Assembly: GCA_038373885.1 (NCBI GenBank)
Contig: JAWZYV010011613.1
Coordinates: forward strand, 496,001-560,000
Length of the DNA: 64,000 bases
Source: Cheiracanthium punctorium
Taxonomy: Eukaryota > Arthropoda > Arachnida > Araneae > Cheiracanthiidae
Direction: 5' to 3'
The stretch's first letter is position 1. Each line of letters begins with the position of its first letter. The position numbers were made by a program, and so were the translations under genes. Positions 33,839 through 46,003 of this stretch are shown one piece after another. The notes beneath the pieces were generated by a model. It was given only the letters and a program-made list of their open reading frames with translations. It did not search any database and was not told where the DNA came from.

Positions 33839-34209
33839 TTAAATTTAATAATAAAGTCCGGTAAATTAGGATGCTCAGAAACTGTGAAAACTATTTATTG
33901 ACAGTCTCGGATTAACATACTTAAGTAAAAAAAAAAAATAGAAATTTTACTGGGGAGTAATTTAAAGGTTTTAAAGAAAGTCTGAGACTCAAATATTTTT
34001 TAATCTATTTGATATTGTCCTAGAACATTCACTGATCTATTATTTACCTGTCTAATAAATTTTATTCACTTCAAACAAAATTATGGGGTTGAAAAGGGGG
34101 AAAAATGTGAAAGCCATGATTTTTTTTCGGCTTACCATCATCTTGCATACAGTAAAAGTGTAGGTAATACGTAGGGCATTAGTTATATTTTAAAACTTGG
34201 CAGCATGAA

Positions 34210-34336
34210 GTGTTGTTAGGTGATATTTGACATTTCCAAGCGAAACTCTGTCATTTTTTTTATCAAAACTTTCTTCAGAACAGTTCGTCATTTCAGCTCG
34301 ATTTGTGTTATTGAGAGCTACTTGAAAATTGTTTCT

Positions 34337-34367
<31 letters not shown>

Positions 34368-35430
34368 GAAAGAAAAAGGAATTGACTCGTAAAACTTTTC
34401 GTGCGATGATTTATTGCGAGGTTTGACGTAGATTATCCCGACAAAAGTACATCGATCAACTTACTCCCACTTTTGGCAACGAAACCTTATCATTCACCAG
34501 AGTAAAATGATGGTGCAACAAGTTTGATCGAGGCCTCCACTTGCTCACTTATGAAAGTTGTGAAAGTCGTCCAAAATCAGTTTGTGTGTCAGAAGTTATT
34601 GATTCTGTGCAAAACTAATAATGCCAAATCGACATGTGACATATTCTGAGATTGAGTCAACCTTAGACATTAGTTTGACTAGCTTATATAAAATATTAGA
34701 TGATCATTTACTTACAAAAAAAGTTTGATCTCGTAGGGACATAAATAATTCGAAAAAATTTCAAAAAGATGCCCGTGTCGATTAATACAAACAGATGCTA
34801 AAAAATACAATCTCGGTGCTTCGAAAGGCGTATGTAATATTGTAACAGGTGATAAATTATGGATGTATGTGTATGACACGGAAAGTAAACATTAGTTGAT
34901 TGTGTGAATGTTTAAGGAGGAAAGAAAGAACCAAAACTAACAAAAGTTGTTCACGCTCGAAGCACTTCCCAAGAAATGGTCGTCTGTATTTTTTTTTTTA
35001 AGAAATAAACTAGACTTAGGCAACGGTGCCTTCAGAGGAATATAAAATGGCCAATTCTGGATGGTGCACAATCATTTGTTTGCTCGAAGTCTCCAACCAG
35101 GACGAGAAATAAGCGTCGTTGGATCATCCTTGATCATGACAATGACAGCTCTCCCACATCTTTTCTAACAGCCTAATAACTGAGCGCTAAAGAATCAAAC
35201 AAATTGGTCATCTGCCACACAGTCCTTATTCAGCACCAACTGACTTATTTTTGTTGACGAACTTCAAAAAGAAATTGTGTCTAGAAAAGAAATTCTTTCT
35301 AGTTCTCGCTTTGTCAAAAATTGACTGAATGGAATAGAAAGGAATTTGGTCTAAGTTAGATGGCAAGATTATTTAACTCATTGAAGCCAAAATCGTTTAA
35401 TATTTTATGGATTTGTATATTCTGTGAAAA
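34210..35430 (+). pseudogene. Decayed mariner transposase
   Basis: Plus-strand pieces align in order with a mariner transposase. A FRAMIYCEV segment is followed by QLTPTFGNETLSFTRVK and FDRG (helix-turn-helix region). Next come RVTYSEIESTL-like and LYKILDDHLLTKKV, then VTGDKLWMYVYD (first catalytic Asp), a DHDNDSSPTSF block (second Asp, usually HDNAxxH) and SPYSAPTDLFLL-like (third Asp). At least eight stops and several frame changes break it. A 27-nt poly(A) run at 34341-34367 lies just upstream of the coding start. TIRs are not recognisable, so the element limits are approximate. Confidence 0.75.
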
Positions 35431-35529
35431 TCGTGTAAATGGTTGCTTTCGTATGATTCAAAAACGGCCCAGAAGCATAAAATGAAATTTTGTTGCATGA
35501 TATGTGACGACTGAAGAAGTAAATGTCGA

Positions 35530-35690
35530 ATTTTTTTCAAAAAACTGAGTAAATGTAAGTAATTTTGCAGTAAATTTTGAGTAAATTGCTTTTTGAGTTT
35601 TGCATATTTTGAGTAATTTGATTAATAAATTGAAAAAAAATTGAGTAACCTGAAGTAAATTGCTGAGTAAATTTTTCAAAAACTGCATAT
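35530..35690. repeat. Degenerate GAGTAAATT-type repeat
   Basis: The motif gagtaa, or the variants aagtaa and agtaaatt, recurs roughly ten times at irregular 10-25-bp spacing. It gives a chance-open minus-strand frame. This is a low-complexity tract, not a gene. Confidence 0.5.
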
Positions 35691-36458
35691 TTTTCTTTTT
35701 TTCTTGGGTGAACCGGGGAGGGCATAAATTTATGGCATCTGGAGGTAATATAACAGTTAGCTATTCAACTTAAACAAATGGCTTCGATCTTTATTCAAAA
35801 ATTGTATGGGTTTTTTATTGGCATAACAGTAAACAATCTGCAGTTAATCAAACAAAATTTATTTACAGGCAAACATATTGGTAAAGTTGAATAATGATGT
35901 TTGAATTCTTCCAAATTATAAAAAGAGACAAAGAAAATTTTGTCTGACTACTATGCGAAAGCCGTTAACAGAATGAAGTGACTTTCTGTTGTAAAGTAGA
36001 TGGTTGCCGAATTTAAATTACAGGCTTTGAATTTCCTACAAAATTCAAATTTTTTGTGGTACGTCGTAAACTGTGGAAAAGTTTTCTGCAAAAAATTAAA
36101 ATCATCTAAGTATAATCAAATTGAACTGTGCAGTGTTAAATACAGACTGTTTGCTGCTAGAAGGAATTTTCCAGGTATTCTCTTTCCGATCTCATTACTA
36201 TCATCTTCTTCTATAACTTTAAATGACCGCTTGACGTTAAAAGCTCATTCTACAGAAAGTAAACGTTAATTTTGAAAATTAAAGGTTTTCTCTATTGATC
36301 ATTTGACTCCGCAATTTGTTATTAGCTAACCTGTAATCTTTTAACAGTAAACAGACGTCATAAACGTTTTTTTTCGATACTTTTGTCAGTATGCCAGTTC
36401 CATCCTTTGTACTTCCTACAATGTCAACGAAAATTCATGCTTTTTGAGAGTCTGAAAT

Positions 36459-36459
<1 letters not shown>
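35691..36459. other. Non-coding stretch
   Basis: A plus-strand frame at 36000-36269 is open for 89 codons without any domain or initiation context I recognise. I do not call it a gene. Confidence 0.35.

Positions 36460-36514
<55 letters not shown>
36460..36514. repeat. (CA)n(TA)n microsatellite
   Basis: About 21 CA units run into about 6 TA units, about 30 bp before a perfect palindrome. Confidence 0.95.
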
Positions 36515-36543
36515 AATTTAAAATTTAAAATTATTATAAATTT

Positions 36544-36623
36544 AAAAAACCATTTTTTAAATTTAATATGAACGAAATATTTATTCAAAATTTAAATTCT
36601 TTCAATACGTTTGTGCAAATATG

Positions 36624-36669
<46 letters not shown>

Positions 36670-36749
36670 CATATTTGCACAAACGTATTGAAAGAATTTA
36701 AATTTTGAATAAATATTTCGTTCATATTAAATTTAAAAAATGGTTTTTT
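36544..36749. repeat. Perfect 206-bp palindrome centred on (TA)n
   Basis: Positions 36544-36627 are the exact reverse complement of 36666-36749, without a mismatch over 84 bases. The 38-bp centre is (TA)n and itself self-complementary, so the whole unit can form one uninterrupted hairpin. Arms hold unique sequence such as caatacgtttgtgcaaatat. No terminal motif or target duplication suggests a transposon. Confidence 0.9.
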
Positions 36750-37034
36750 TTTATGTTATTGCTTCTCAACCGGTGCCTTTGTCCCCTTAAGATTAATTGG
36801 ACCATTTAAATTAACTACATGTTCATATGAGCTATGTATGAAGAACAGTCAAATGAAGACGGGATTGATGAAAAAAAAGTAAATAAAATAATCTTATTCT
36901 GATTAAATAAATAAAATTACTTCAAAAGAAATATTCAAAACTGTTAAAAGTCAGGACAAATCGTTCAATATATTCATAAAAAAAAGGTTCGGAATGACCA
37001 TGTAACCATAATTGCACGCAGGTGCGCACCTGTT
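36750..37034. other. Non-coding stretch
   Basis: Nothing recognised. Confidence 0.45.
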
Positions 37035-37084
37035 TGTCAGAAGCAAAAAGACGTCATCATATCCGAACGGCCAGGTATGTTAAC

Positions 37085-37370
37085 GCACGGCGATCATTCT
37101 GTTTCACGAGAATGCCTGATTACATGTTTCCAAGATTTACCGGCTGAAGACAATGCCGATCCTGCCTAAATTTCTCTAGGAATCTCTCTCGGATTTCCAT
37201 ATTTTTAAAGCCCTCAAGAATGACATTTGCCTATTTGCTTTGGAGGAGGAGGTGCGCGCTTGGATACAATTATGGTTCCAAAGGCAACTGAAAACATTTT
37301 CCCACGAAGACACAGAACATCTAGTCTTACAATGGTGTATATGTATTAATTGTTACAGCAATAACTTTAC
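37085..37370 (+). pseudogene. C-terminal fragment of a SETMAR-type mariner transposase
   Basis: In one plus frame the fragment reads AIILFHENA (second catalytic site; usually LHHDNARPH, here Asp to Glu), a stop, LHVSKIYRLK, a stop, then SDFHIFKALKNDI (third catalytic Asp; usually PSDFHLFGPLK), EEEVRAWIQLWF and a C-terminal CICINCYSNN where families carry W..C....GNYV. It ends near 37370. Upstream transposase sequence and TIRs are missing. This differs from the mariner relic at 34210-35430. Confidence 0.68.
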
Positions 37371-37928
37371 AAATGATTAATATTTACTTTTTTTCCCATC
37401 AGCCAATTTTTCATTCGACTGCCCCTTATATTTATAATAGTAACATGCAACTTATTACTGCTAATAAAACTATTAAAGCATGGAAATGATTGTTTTCACA
37501 TAATTCAGTGATGATCATAAATCTGTTGGCATATTTCTACGTGTTAAATCACTGAACCATGAGAGGACACAAACATTTCTGGTCCGTGTTATCGATTTAC
37601 ATATTGAAAAAAATAATATACTAAAGAAAGGACGGTTAAAAATAAATTTTAAAACGGAGAGTTTGCCTTATATAACAATTTTCAGAATGCTTAACTGGTT
37701 TACAACTGTAAGTAAAAAATGTTGTTAATATAGCTGAATATGCATAAAATTTCAAATATTGTTAAAAGTAAATAGTAATCTCAAGACTCAAAATTTGAGG
37801 AACATTATTCACGCAGAAGTTTCGTTCAAATGAAGTGATACTACAGTCGGCACATCTTGAAATAATTTGTCCCACCAAATGTAGTGGCACTTTCATTTGG
37901 GTGACCCTTATAGAAAGGAATGTTCCCG
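37371..37928. other. Non-coding stretch
   Basis: AT-rich, nothing recognised. Confidence 0.45.
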
Positions 37929-38316
37929 AAGTGAAATCTTTATAGGCATTTACTCAAAAATTTAAAACTGTATGAAATAAAAGCCAAAGTAATAGTGTCT
38001 GGTAAATGTTGAAAAATGCTATGAAATGAATAATTTGTAATTGTTTTATCATTAAATTTCATTTATAGTTCTACTAAAAGCAATTTTTAAAAAATCAAAT
38101 TTGGAAAATAACTTTTTAAATGAATCTTTATAAACTTTATTTATAAAATAGAATCTTTATAAAATAGAAGAATCTTTATAAAATATTAACTTTTTAAGTG
38201 AAATCTTTATAGGCATTTACTCAAAAATTTAAAACTGTATGAAATAAAAGCCAAAGTAATAGTGTCTGGTAAATGTTGAAAAATGCTATGAAATGAATAA
38301 TTTGAAATTGTTTTAA
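37929..38316. repeat. Direct duplication of ~125 bp, 267-bp offset
   Basis: The block beginning aagtgaaatctttataggca at 37929 is repeated almost identically from 38196, including actgtatgaaataaaagcc and atgctatgaaatgaataat. The DNA between them contains short tandem aatctttataaa units (38125-38185). High identity implies a recent local duplication or replication slippage. Confidence 0.88.
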
Positions 38317-38704
38317 ATTTCAAATTTCAAGATGAATTAATTTTTTCGGCTTGCGTGAATGCGTAAATACACAAGTAAGACTATGAGTGTTACAACACGT
38401 AGAGGAAAGTTAGAATAAAGGAAAGTTAGTATTTGCAAAAGTGTGCTTCATTTTGAATGATACAATTTCTGGATTTTTTTTTTCCAAATGATTATTTATT
38501 ACAGAACATCACGCTTAAATCTACTGAGTAAAATAATAATCAAACGGAGTATATTTTTCTCAATTTTTGACTTCAAACAGCCATTCTCCCGATTGAGTGA
38601 AATTTGCTCCATTAATCGACAAAAATCAATGGAGCGAAAAATTCTCAATTTTTGTGCGTTATACAACAGCTCCATTTAGCCTAAATGATAATCAAAAAAG
38701 AGGA
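38317..38704. other. Non-coding stretch
   Basis: No gene recognised. Confidence 0.45.
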
Positions 38705-38905
38705 GTGTTTTTACAAAATCTGTCCGTTTTTGATTAATATAACTGTACTCAACTATGATTATTATTTAAGCTATAGAATGAGCGTTTTTACAAAGTCAGT
38801 CCTTTTTTGATTAATATATCTGTACTCAAATAAGATTATTATTTTAAGCTACAAAAGGGTGTTTTATGAAAATTTGCTGTTTTTGATTAATATAATGAAT
38901 TATTT
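38705..38905. repeat. ~77-bp tandem repeat, about 2.5 copies
   Basis: Units start near 38705, 38782 and 38860. Each has gtttttacaaa or a variant, ttttttgattaatata and ctgtactcaa followed by gattattatttaagct. The third copy is truncated. A degenerate minisatellite. Confidence 0.8.
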
Positions 38906-41900
38906 TTTCTTCATTTTTTATTATCAGAGCTGTAATCTATGATTATAAGCCCGAGAAAATAAATTTTAAATCAAGGCAAATGCATTACATATATCTTAAT
39001 ACACTATAAAAAAGTATTTTTTTAATAAATAGAATATAATTTCACTATAGTCTCTAGTTATAAAACGAATTCACAGTACAGTCAGAATAAACAAAATGCA
39101 ATCATGGTTAAACCAGCTGTGAGATTTAATTAAAGCAGCAACCAAATTTATTTACATGGAAAAGGTAAAATAGTACTTACTCACTTGACTGAAGATATCA
39201 TAACTTCATTTGTTTTACAACAAAGATTTTTATAATCCAATCGTAAGAAACTATGTCCATTAAAACAAATTTTTTACCGAAAGCATCCTCTCCACATTTA
39301 GGTTGAATTTATTTTACAACTCTGAATATGAAAAAGATGCATTTGGTATTCGGATATAAAATAAAATTATCACCGGCGAATATATAGAGAAGTAAGCACC
39401 CACAGCAAAAGGACTTAGCATTAAGTAAAGTGCATCCAGTAGTATCCTCTTTAGAAATTCTTTTAATTCATATTTTGATAACGACATGCTTGTCCTTCGA
39501 TGCCCGCGTTTGTGACTATGAACCGTAGTCCGTTGAAGAGCGTTGGTCACGTGATAGTATTTAGGATATGGTATCAGGGATTTCTTTTCGTGGGGAGAAA
39601 AGACAGAATACTCAAATAGAAAAGATTTAAGGGAAAATAGAGTTAAATAGAATCTAGCGAATTGGGAGCATTGAGGCGAATTGAGTTAGTTTACAAATTA
39701 TTGTCTTTAAAGAGTATTTTTCGGAAATTTGAAATTTTTAGTGTAAAAGGATTTAAATCAGCCGATAAGAAATTTAATCAATAAAGGAGTGTTAGTTTTA
39801 ATCAATAGATTTAAGCGTGATGGATGGTCTACGCTTGCAGCTGTACAGTGCTGTACGAGTTGGAGATATCTAGTTCCATTCTCTCAAGCTTAGAATTTCT
39901 GCGACTTCGTGTTCAACTAATTGACTTTGAAGCGCCATTGTTGATTCTGGGGAGTAATTTTGTACGCAATAATAAAGTAAACACACACGCACACACACAC
40001 ACATCCTCTGCATTTCCAGAAATACCTTAAAACGTCTACCAATCCTTCTACGTTTCGTTTACTTTAAAAGTTCTTCAAATAAGAGTAACATGCACGCTAT
40101 TTTGAGTGTATATCAGTAAATGCAAATTTAGAAGTGTCTTATGGCAAAGTACTAAAAATTTCAAATATTTAAGTTCATAAAAAGAATCCTTTCAACTAAC
40201 GCAATACATCGCTGTGGTTATTTGGTTTAAAACCTTTGTAGCGACTTTGAATTTTAAATTATGTGTTTCATGTATCTTTCCAGTAATTCTGAAAATTCAC
40301 CCAAATTTATGCTCAAGAAATATAATGCGGGGTTACATAGAGGTTTGTATTCCTAATTTGCTTTTTCAAATGCACGAAGACGCTTTTTGCAAAAATAAAG
40401 GAATATATGTCTTGCCATAAATTAGATCGTATTTCACAAATAAAACAGTATTCACTCTTTCCGTATCTGATAAATTCCCTTTGAACATAAGGTTTCTTGG
40501 TTTCATCCTATTTTTGAATGCAGTTTTTATGCTGAATAAACAAAATATATGAATTTGTGAGAGTAGAGTATCATTAAGATTGTGAAAATGTATCCTATGA
40601 AACAATTAACTAAAATTAATGAGAAATTAGAAAGGTTTGGGGAAGGCACAGCATTCTGATAAATGATATTAAAATAAATGTATGTATTAGTTAATCAACG
40701 TATACAGTTATTTTATAATCTCATTTCTCTTAATGATTTGTCTTGGCTGCTTAAGGGGCTCCAACATCTTCATCCATTCTGAACTTAACATCTTGTCAGT
40801 TAAAAGGATGTCAGTTTATCAGTTTTTATACGATTTACATAACAATGGTGCTTTACTCGACCGTCATTCGTCGTACAGTGAAGTTAATTACCAATCGTTG
40901 ACGCATAACATACACTTTAATTTCCCATGCATAAAATTTGCATAAGATGCCATTTTCATATTTAAATAAGCTTTAACTTTATTTTTTTCGATGTCAACAC
41001 TAATTTTTGCTTCATATTTAAAAAAAATTACCTCATTTAACCCCTGATACCAATTTTCAATACATTTGATCAAAAAATGATCGAATTATGAACTTCCAAA
41101 TTTCCCCTCCCGCCATGGTAAAATATTTTTCATATAATTAAAATATGAAATACATACATACCTCATCTAATATTCATATTAAGAAGTTGATATTTCTTCC
41201 TACTGTTAGAACTAAATGACGTAAACATAATTTATCATTTATAATTTTAAAAAATCTTACTACGAATTAGGAATTATTAAATTAATACTACTCGAAAAAA
41301 GTGTGAATAACGTTACCGTGAAATCTTAAGGTTTAGTAGTTTTTTTATATTCACTTATAAAGTGATACTTTTTTGAAAGGTATCTTTAAAATACATATTT
41401 ACATGTATAACGTAAATTAAATTTATTTTGCATAAAAATAGTAAAAATTGGAAGCATCAAAATTCGCTAATTTTCGAGCAAATAAATGACAGATGTATTA
41501 AGTTTGATAGTGCTTTATTCCTCTTCATTTTGTTCCGCAGATACAAAACCTTTTCTAGAAAATAACATTGAAGACTCTTTTTTTGTATGTTTATCACGTG
41601 AAAATTATTTTCAATTACTTCCTTATTTTACATGAAATAATTTTTCAGCTTCGGCTATTGCTAAATAACTTTCATGCTCGTAGTGGTCAGGTAAGGAGAG
41701 AATAGCCACTCATTCTAGGCAATGTTTCTGGCAACATTTCACTTGTCTAATAAAATCTTTAAAATACTCAATAACAATTTCAAAATAGATTAGAAAGTGC
41801 TTAAGGTATGTGAGAAAGATTTACAAGAAAATAAGCCCATTTTGAGAAATACCACTATCTAATTACTTAATGATCAATAATGTCTTACTTAAAGTAAGCT

Positions 41901-42024
41901 TAATTAGGATAGAAAAATCTTAAAAACATTAATAAACTTCAATGGCTTTTTAGTAGAGTATAACAACAATATATCATTTTGTAACTTTTTGTTATGTCAA
42001 GTCTTATTTGTTAGTTTGTTTTGT
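38906..42024. other. AT-rich non-coding stretch
   Basis: A (CA)n-type tract lies at about 39980-40003. A minus-strand frame at 39314-39550 (78 codons) and a GC-richer patch at 39815-39970 ending in aataaagtaaacacacac could be the tail of an old retroelement, but I see no domain. Nothing else supported. Confidence 0.4.
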
Positions 42025-42243
42025 TAAGCCGAAGCTACTGGATGGTTTTCTGTCTGACGGGGGGATGCTTTGGGCTGAGGACTTTTATAAGGGCTTCAAA
42101 CGAATTTCACGTTACATCTGGTGAAAATCACCCAAACTCCAGAACATTAGATCGACATCCGTGCGATAGCCCAGATCCCTGAACATTTACATTTCAGCCA
42201 TTTACCATGTTCAGTGTCACCCACATGACAAGATTAAAGGCCA
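42025..42243 (-). repeat. SINE family A, copy 3
   Basis: Reverse complement aligns well with 11921-12161: gacactgaacatggtaaatgg, gaaatgtaaatgttcaggga, gatgtcgatctaatgttctg, gagtttgggtgattttcacc, agatgtaacgtgaa and agtcctcagcccaaagc. It extends further at the 3' side than copy 2. The box motifs are decayed. Confidence 0.75.
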
Positions 42244-44628
42244 ATTAATTAAAACACCGTTCCATAAAATATAAATAGAAAAGTTATTTAGGTAATTGCA
42301 AATAAATCATAAGTAACGAACACTCTAATTTTAATTAAACAAACTACGATTTCAAATTAATATTTTCGCTTCTTGTTGTAATTAACAACTTATGCAAATC
42401 ATCAAAACCGTCGTTTTAAGTCTTGAATTTCTCAAAAAATATTTATTTTTCTCAAGTGATAATATATCAGTGAAGGTTTTTCTATCATACAGCATACACT
42501 CCATGATGTATTTGTCTTAATCGGCTCGAATATTCAATTTTCGAATACCGATTTAAAATTACATGGAAAGATAAATGATAATATTTATTATATTCACAAT
42601 GCAAAAACCTTTAAGATTGAATATATTATTTTCCTTTTAGACAATAGGTATTTTTATTCCCGAGAACAAACTTGTTGCTAGTCGAAAAATTCTGAATATT
42701 CATATACTTTTCTCAATTTCGAACTACCCCTTAAAACCGCGCATTAGAAAAAATTGCACTGTCTGCGAAAATTATCGTAGAAAATCAGTGATAATTTGAA
42801 GGTTTTCTTCGTTAAATACAGTTAAAATAGGGTGTTGCTATTTAAAAAACGAAGTTTTTGTAGAATTAAATATGAAGTCGGCCTCTTATGCAATTTTAAA
42901 GCTTATCAGATTAAAGTATACGCTATATGTAAACGAATGGTAACATATAACCTTACTGTACGACGAAAACGGCCAGGAGCTGTCCAGGAGCTGTACTTAT
43001 CTAATGCTTCAGCCGCTGAAGAGCTTTTTAACTTCAGAAGTTGAGTTAGAATAAAATAAAAATAGAATGGAATGCAGGAGTTCTGTATTGTTTAAAATTT
43101 TAAAAGTGAACTCTCTCCTCCCCCCACCCGAAAAAAAAAGAATTGGAATACGGGATTTTTTATTACTATTTTTTTTTTCCAGAAACGTCGGTTTCTTCTA
43201 TTTTTAAATCACAGTGATGAATTCAGTGCAAATTCACCGAACGATCTAGTGGAAAAGTATAGTGAAAAAATTTCTGTTCAACAGTGAGTCATTTGACGTA
43301 GTCATAAAACCAGACCCATTAACTATTGTTTCAGTTGACTTTTCAAAACAAATTTAAACAGTAAATTAATATTAAACAAATATAAACGATGGCATCGATG
43401 GCTATTTCCATAACATCCACGCAGCAACCTTTCAGTCTAGTGGCTACGTGCGGATTGTTCACTTAGTCACTTTGGTTTCTCTCACCGCTTTTGCCAAATG
43501 CGCATTTAGCATCTTGATGAAAGTGTAATCAGGTTATAATCCTATTTTTGAAAGTGACCTACAAAGGCAATCCATTTTTAACATAACTGCCATTTGAATC
43601 TTAAATAATAGTATCGTTCAATGTTTTCCATTTTATGATTCAACATTTTGCTCTTTATAGTTCGACAGACATAAGATTGTGCTTCGAATTGAGCACTAAA
43701 TGTTGGAACACGGTTTCATAATCTTATAGAGCTAAATTTTGAAGTACCATGATGTCGCACCAAATTTATAATAGAGTATAACAAAATACACCAGCTAACA
43801 ACAAAATTTCTTTATATAGTTAGATCATAGACTAAGATTTTAATAATGTTCTTTTAAATATTTGTAATGCGTCTGAAATTTATAGTTCGATCTAATATGT
43901 TCAGATCTAAATATGTTATATGTTCAGATCTATAATATTTATATATTTTAAAAAAGGTTTTTTTTAATGATTCAGATAATATAAATAAATGTTTTCATTT
44001 GTAAACCATTTTAGAGTAATAAGAAATTTTCTTCCGCATTTCTGATTAAATTTATGTAAATAGATTATTTCAATAAAACTCAGTCAAAATTATTGCAGAA
44101 TTGAAAATAATATTTTAAGTTAATGCAATAAATGAATAGCCCTGCCTGTCACAAGGAAGAGAACAAAACTCCTGGGGAGACGTCCGTTTTCTCAAAAGTG
44201 ACAAATAAAAGATAAATTTATTTGAAGTTTCCCACTTTCAACTTTTTATAGTTTTCGATTTTCTGTGAGATAAGCAATGGAATTAAAAAGGATAAAGAAA
44301 ATAAAATCATATGTAGTGGAATTTATTTTGAGTTCTCCTTCCGTAAAAGTTTAGGAGATATAATATTTACTTACGTTTAAAATTAAATGCTAGCAAGAAT
44401 AGAAAATTAATGACAAGAGATACTTTCCAGTCGTGATGCGTGATGTAGTAATCTGAGTTTAACTGACGAATTTTCTCAAAATATTGATTTGAGTTTTCAC
44501 GGAAGGGCACAACGTTTAGAAAATGAGAATTGAAGTGATAAATAGTTAAATATTAATATAAAGTTTCAGGAATGTAGTTAGGGTGTGAAACGTACACTTC
44601 TCTCAACAAAACGTACCAGCTAAATACT
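42244..44628. other. AT-rich non-coding stretch
   Basis: A tiny tandem repeat (ccaggagctgt twice, 42973-42994) and homopolymer junctions near 43115 are the only structures. No gene recognised. Confidence 0.45.
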
Positions 44629-44705
44629 ATTATATTTTTTCTTTCGGCAAAATATACATTTCATCTATAATTAGTGATAATATCATTATTTTAGAAAGGG
44701 GAAAT
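44629..44705. repeat. Dispersed 75-bp repeat, copy 1
   Basis: The block ttttttctttcggcaaaata, then catttcatctataattagtg and ataatatcattattttag recurs in the same orientation at 45940-46003 with few changes. Origin unknown. Confidence 0.75.
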
Positions 44706-45939
44706 AATTAAGCATTTATTATAGTTCGTAAAAACGAAGTATTTATATAGTATGGATGAGATTTTGGCGAATAATTTGAGATGTCAAGATTAAAAAATGC
44801 TTGGGGTCAGCAGAGTATTCACACTTTTTGCGATTTTCTACTCTGAACTTGCCAAACTTTCCAAATACTTCAAATATAGAGCTATGATTGCAGGTTTCAT
44901 GTGTTCTCGTTTATTGTTGGAAATGTTAACGGCAGTGATTCTTCTTCTACGTCCAGAGTTTTACTGCCGCATTGACTTTTGAATACCGTGTTATTTTCAC
45001 ACTGGAATGATATTTTAAAATTTGAAACTTGTTGTAAAATCGAAATTCCGCATCTCCCCCCCCTTACCCCGCCCAATTTTTTAAAGAATGAGCGTGCATA
45101 GATCTTAATACGCTTCTAAATATTTTTAGATAGAAAAAAAAAAAGAAAAAGAATCTTTCAATAAAACTATTCATTTTTTTAATTAATTGCTTACTTTCAA
45201 CTCCTAACACTCATATTTTTCATAACTAAAAATCACCCTCAACTTTTTATATATTACTTATCTCATTCTAAGCTTGAAATAAAAATGTCTTATTTCATGG
45301 ATTATTTTTGCATGAGCGATGATGGGAAATGTTTATACAACATCATTAAGTAGTATTTTAGGGGGGGGATGACCTTTAGCAGTTACACATGCTGAAATGT
45401 CACATGATGATAAAAAAGAACTAATATGAAATCACTCAGGAAATATAAAAGCAAAAATGAGCTTCCCCGCGAGATGAAACTAAAGAGAGAATGCTGACTC
45501 AGGATTAATCATATACAAAATGCAGAGCGAAAGAAAGAGATGGATGTTAAATCTGTTGTATGAAAAGAATTTATTCTATTGCAATTTCTGACGCTAAAAT
45601 TCCAATGAGTATTTTTGAAGGTTGTCTAAGGAAGAAAGAAAGAGACTTAGTCTGCTTATTATGAATTTAAAACTGTAATATTTAAAGAGTGTGTTTGTTT
45701 TATACTTTACCAAATATTGGTTATTGAAATTCAGAAACTTCGCATAACGATATAATGTTGAGTAAAAAAAACATCCCTAAACTTCTTAATGCCTTTTTTA
45801 AGTTGTAACACTTAAAGAGTATTAAGCACTTTTACGCATACTGTAGATACACTCAGGAAATATATGATAAAACACAGAAATTTACATTATATTTCTTAGG
45901 ATTAAGACAATAATAGTTTTCAATTTCCGCTAATTAGAA

Positions 45940-46003
45940 TTATATTTTTCTTTCGGAAAAATATACATATTCATCTATAATTAGCGATAATGTCATTATT
46001 TTA
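45940..46003. repeat. Dispersed 75-bp repeat, copy 2
   Basis: Second copy of the block at 44629-44705, about 1.3 kb downstream and in direct orientation, with two or three single-base differences and a two-base insertion. Confidence 0.75.

Noticed and set aside
36000..36269. 89-codon plus-strand frame
   Set aside because: Composition is like the AT-rich background, no domain, no splice context.
34210..37370. The two mariner relics as one element split by the palindrome
   Set aside because: The second piece repeats the catalytic C-terminal part and is of a different mariner subgroup, so they are separate insertions.
39314..39550. 78-codon minus-strand frame as a possible first exon
   Set aside because: No signal peptide, no donor at a sensible place and no similarity recognised.
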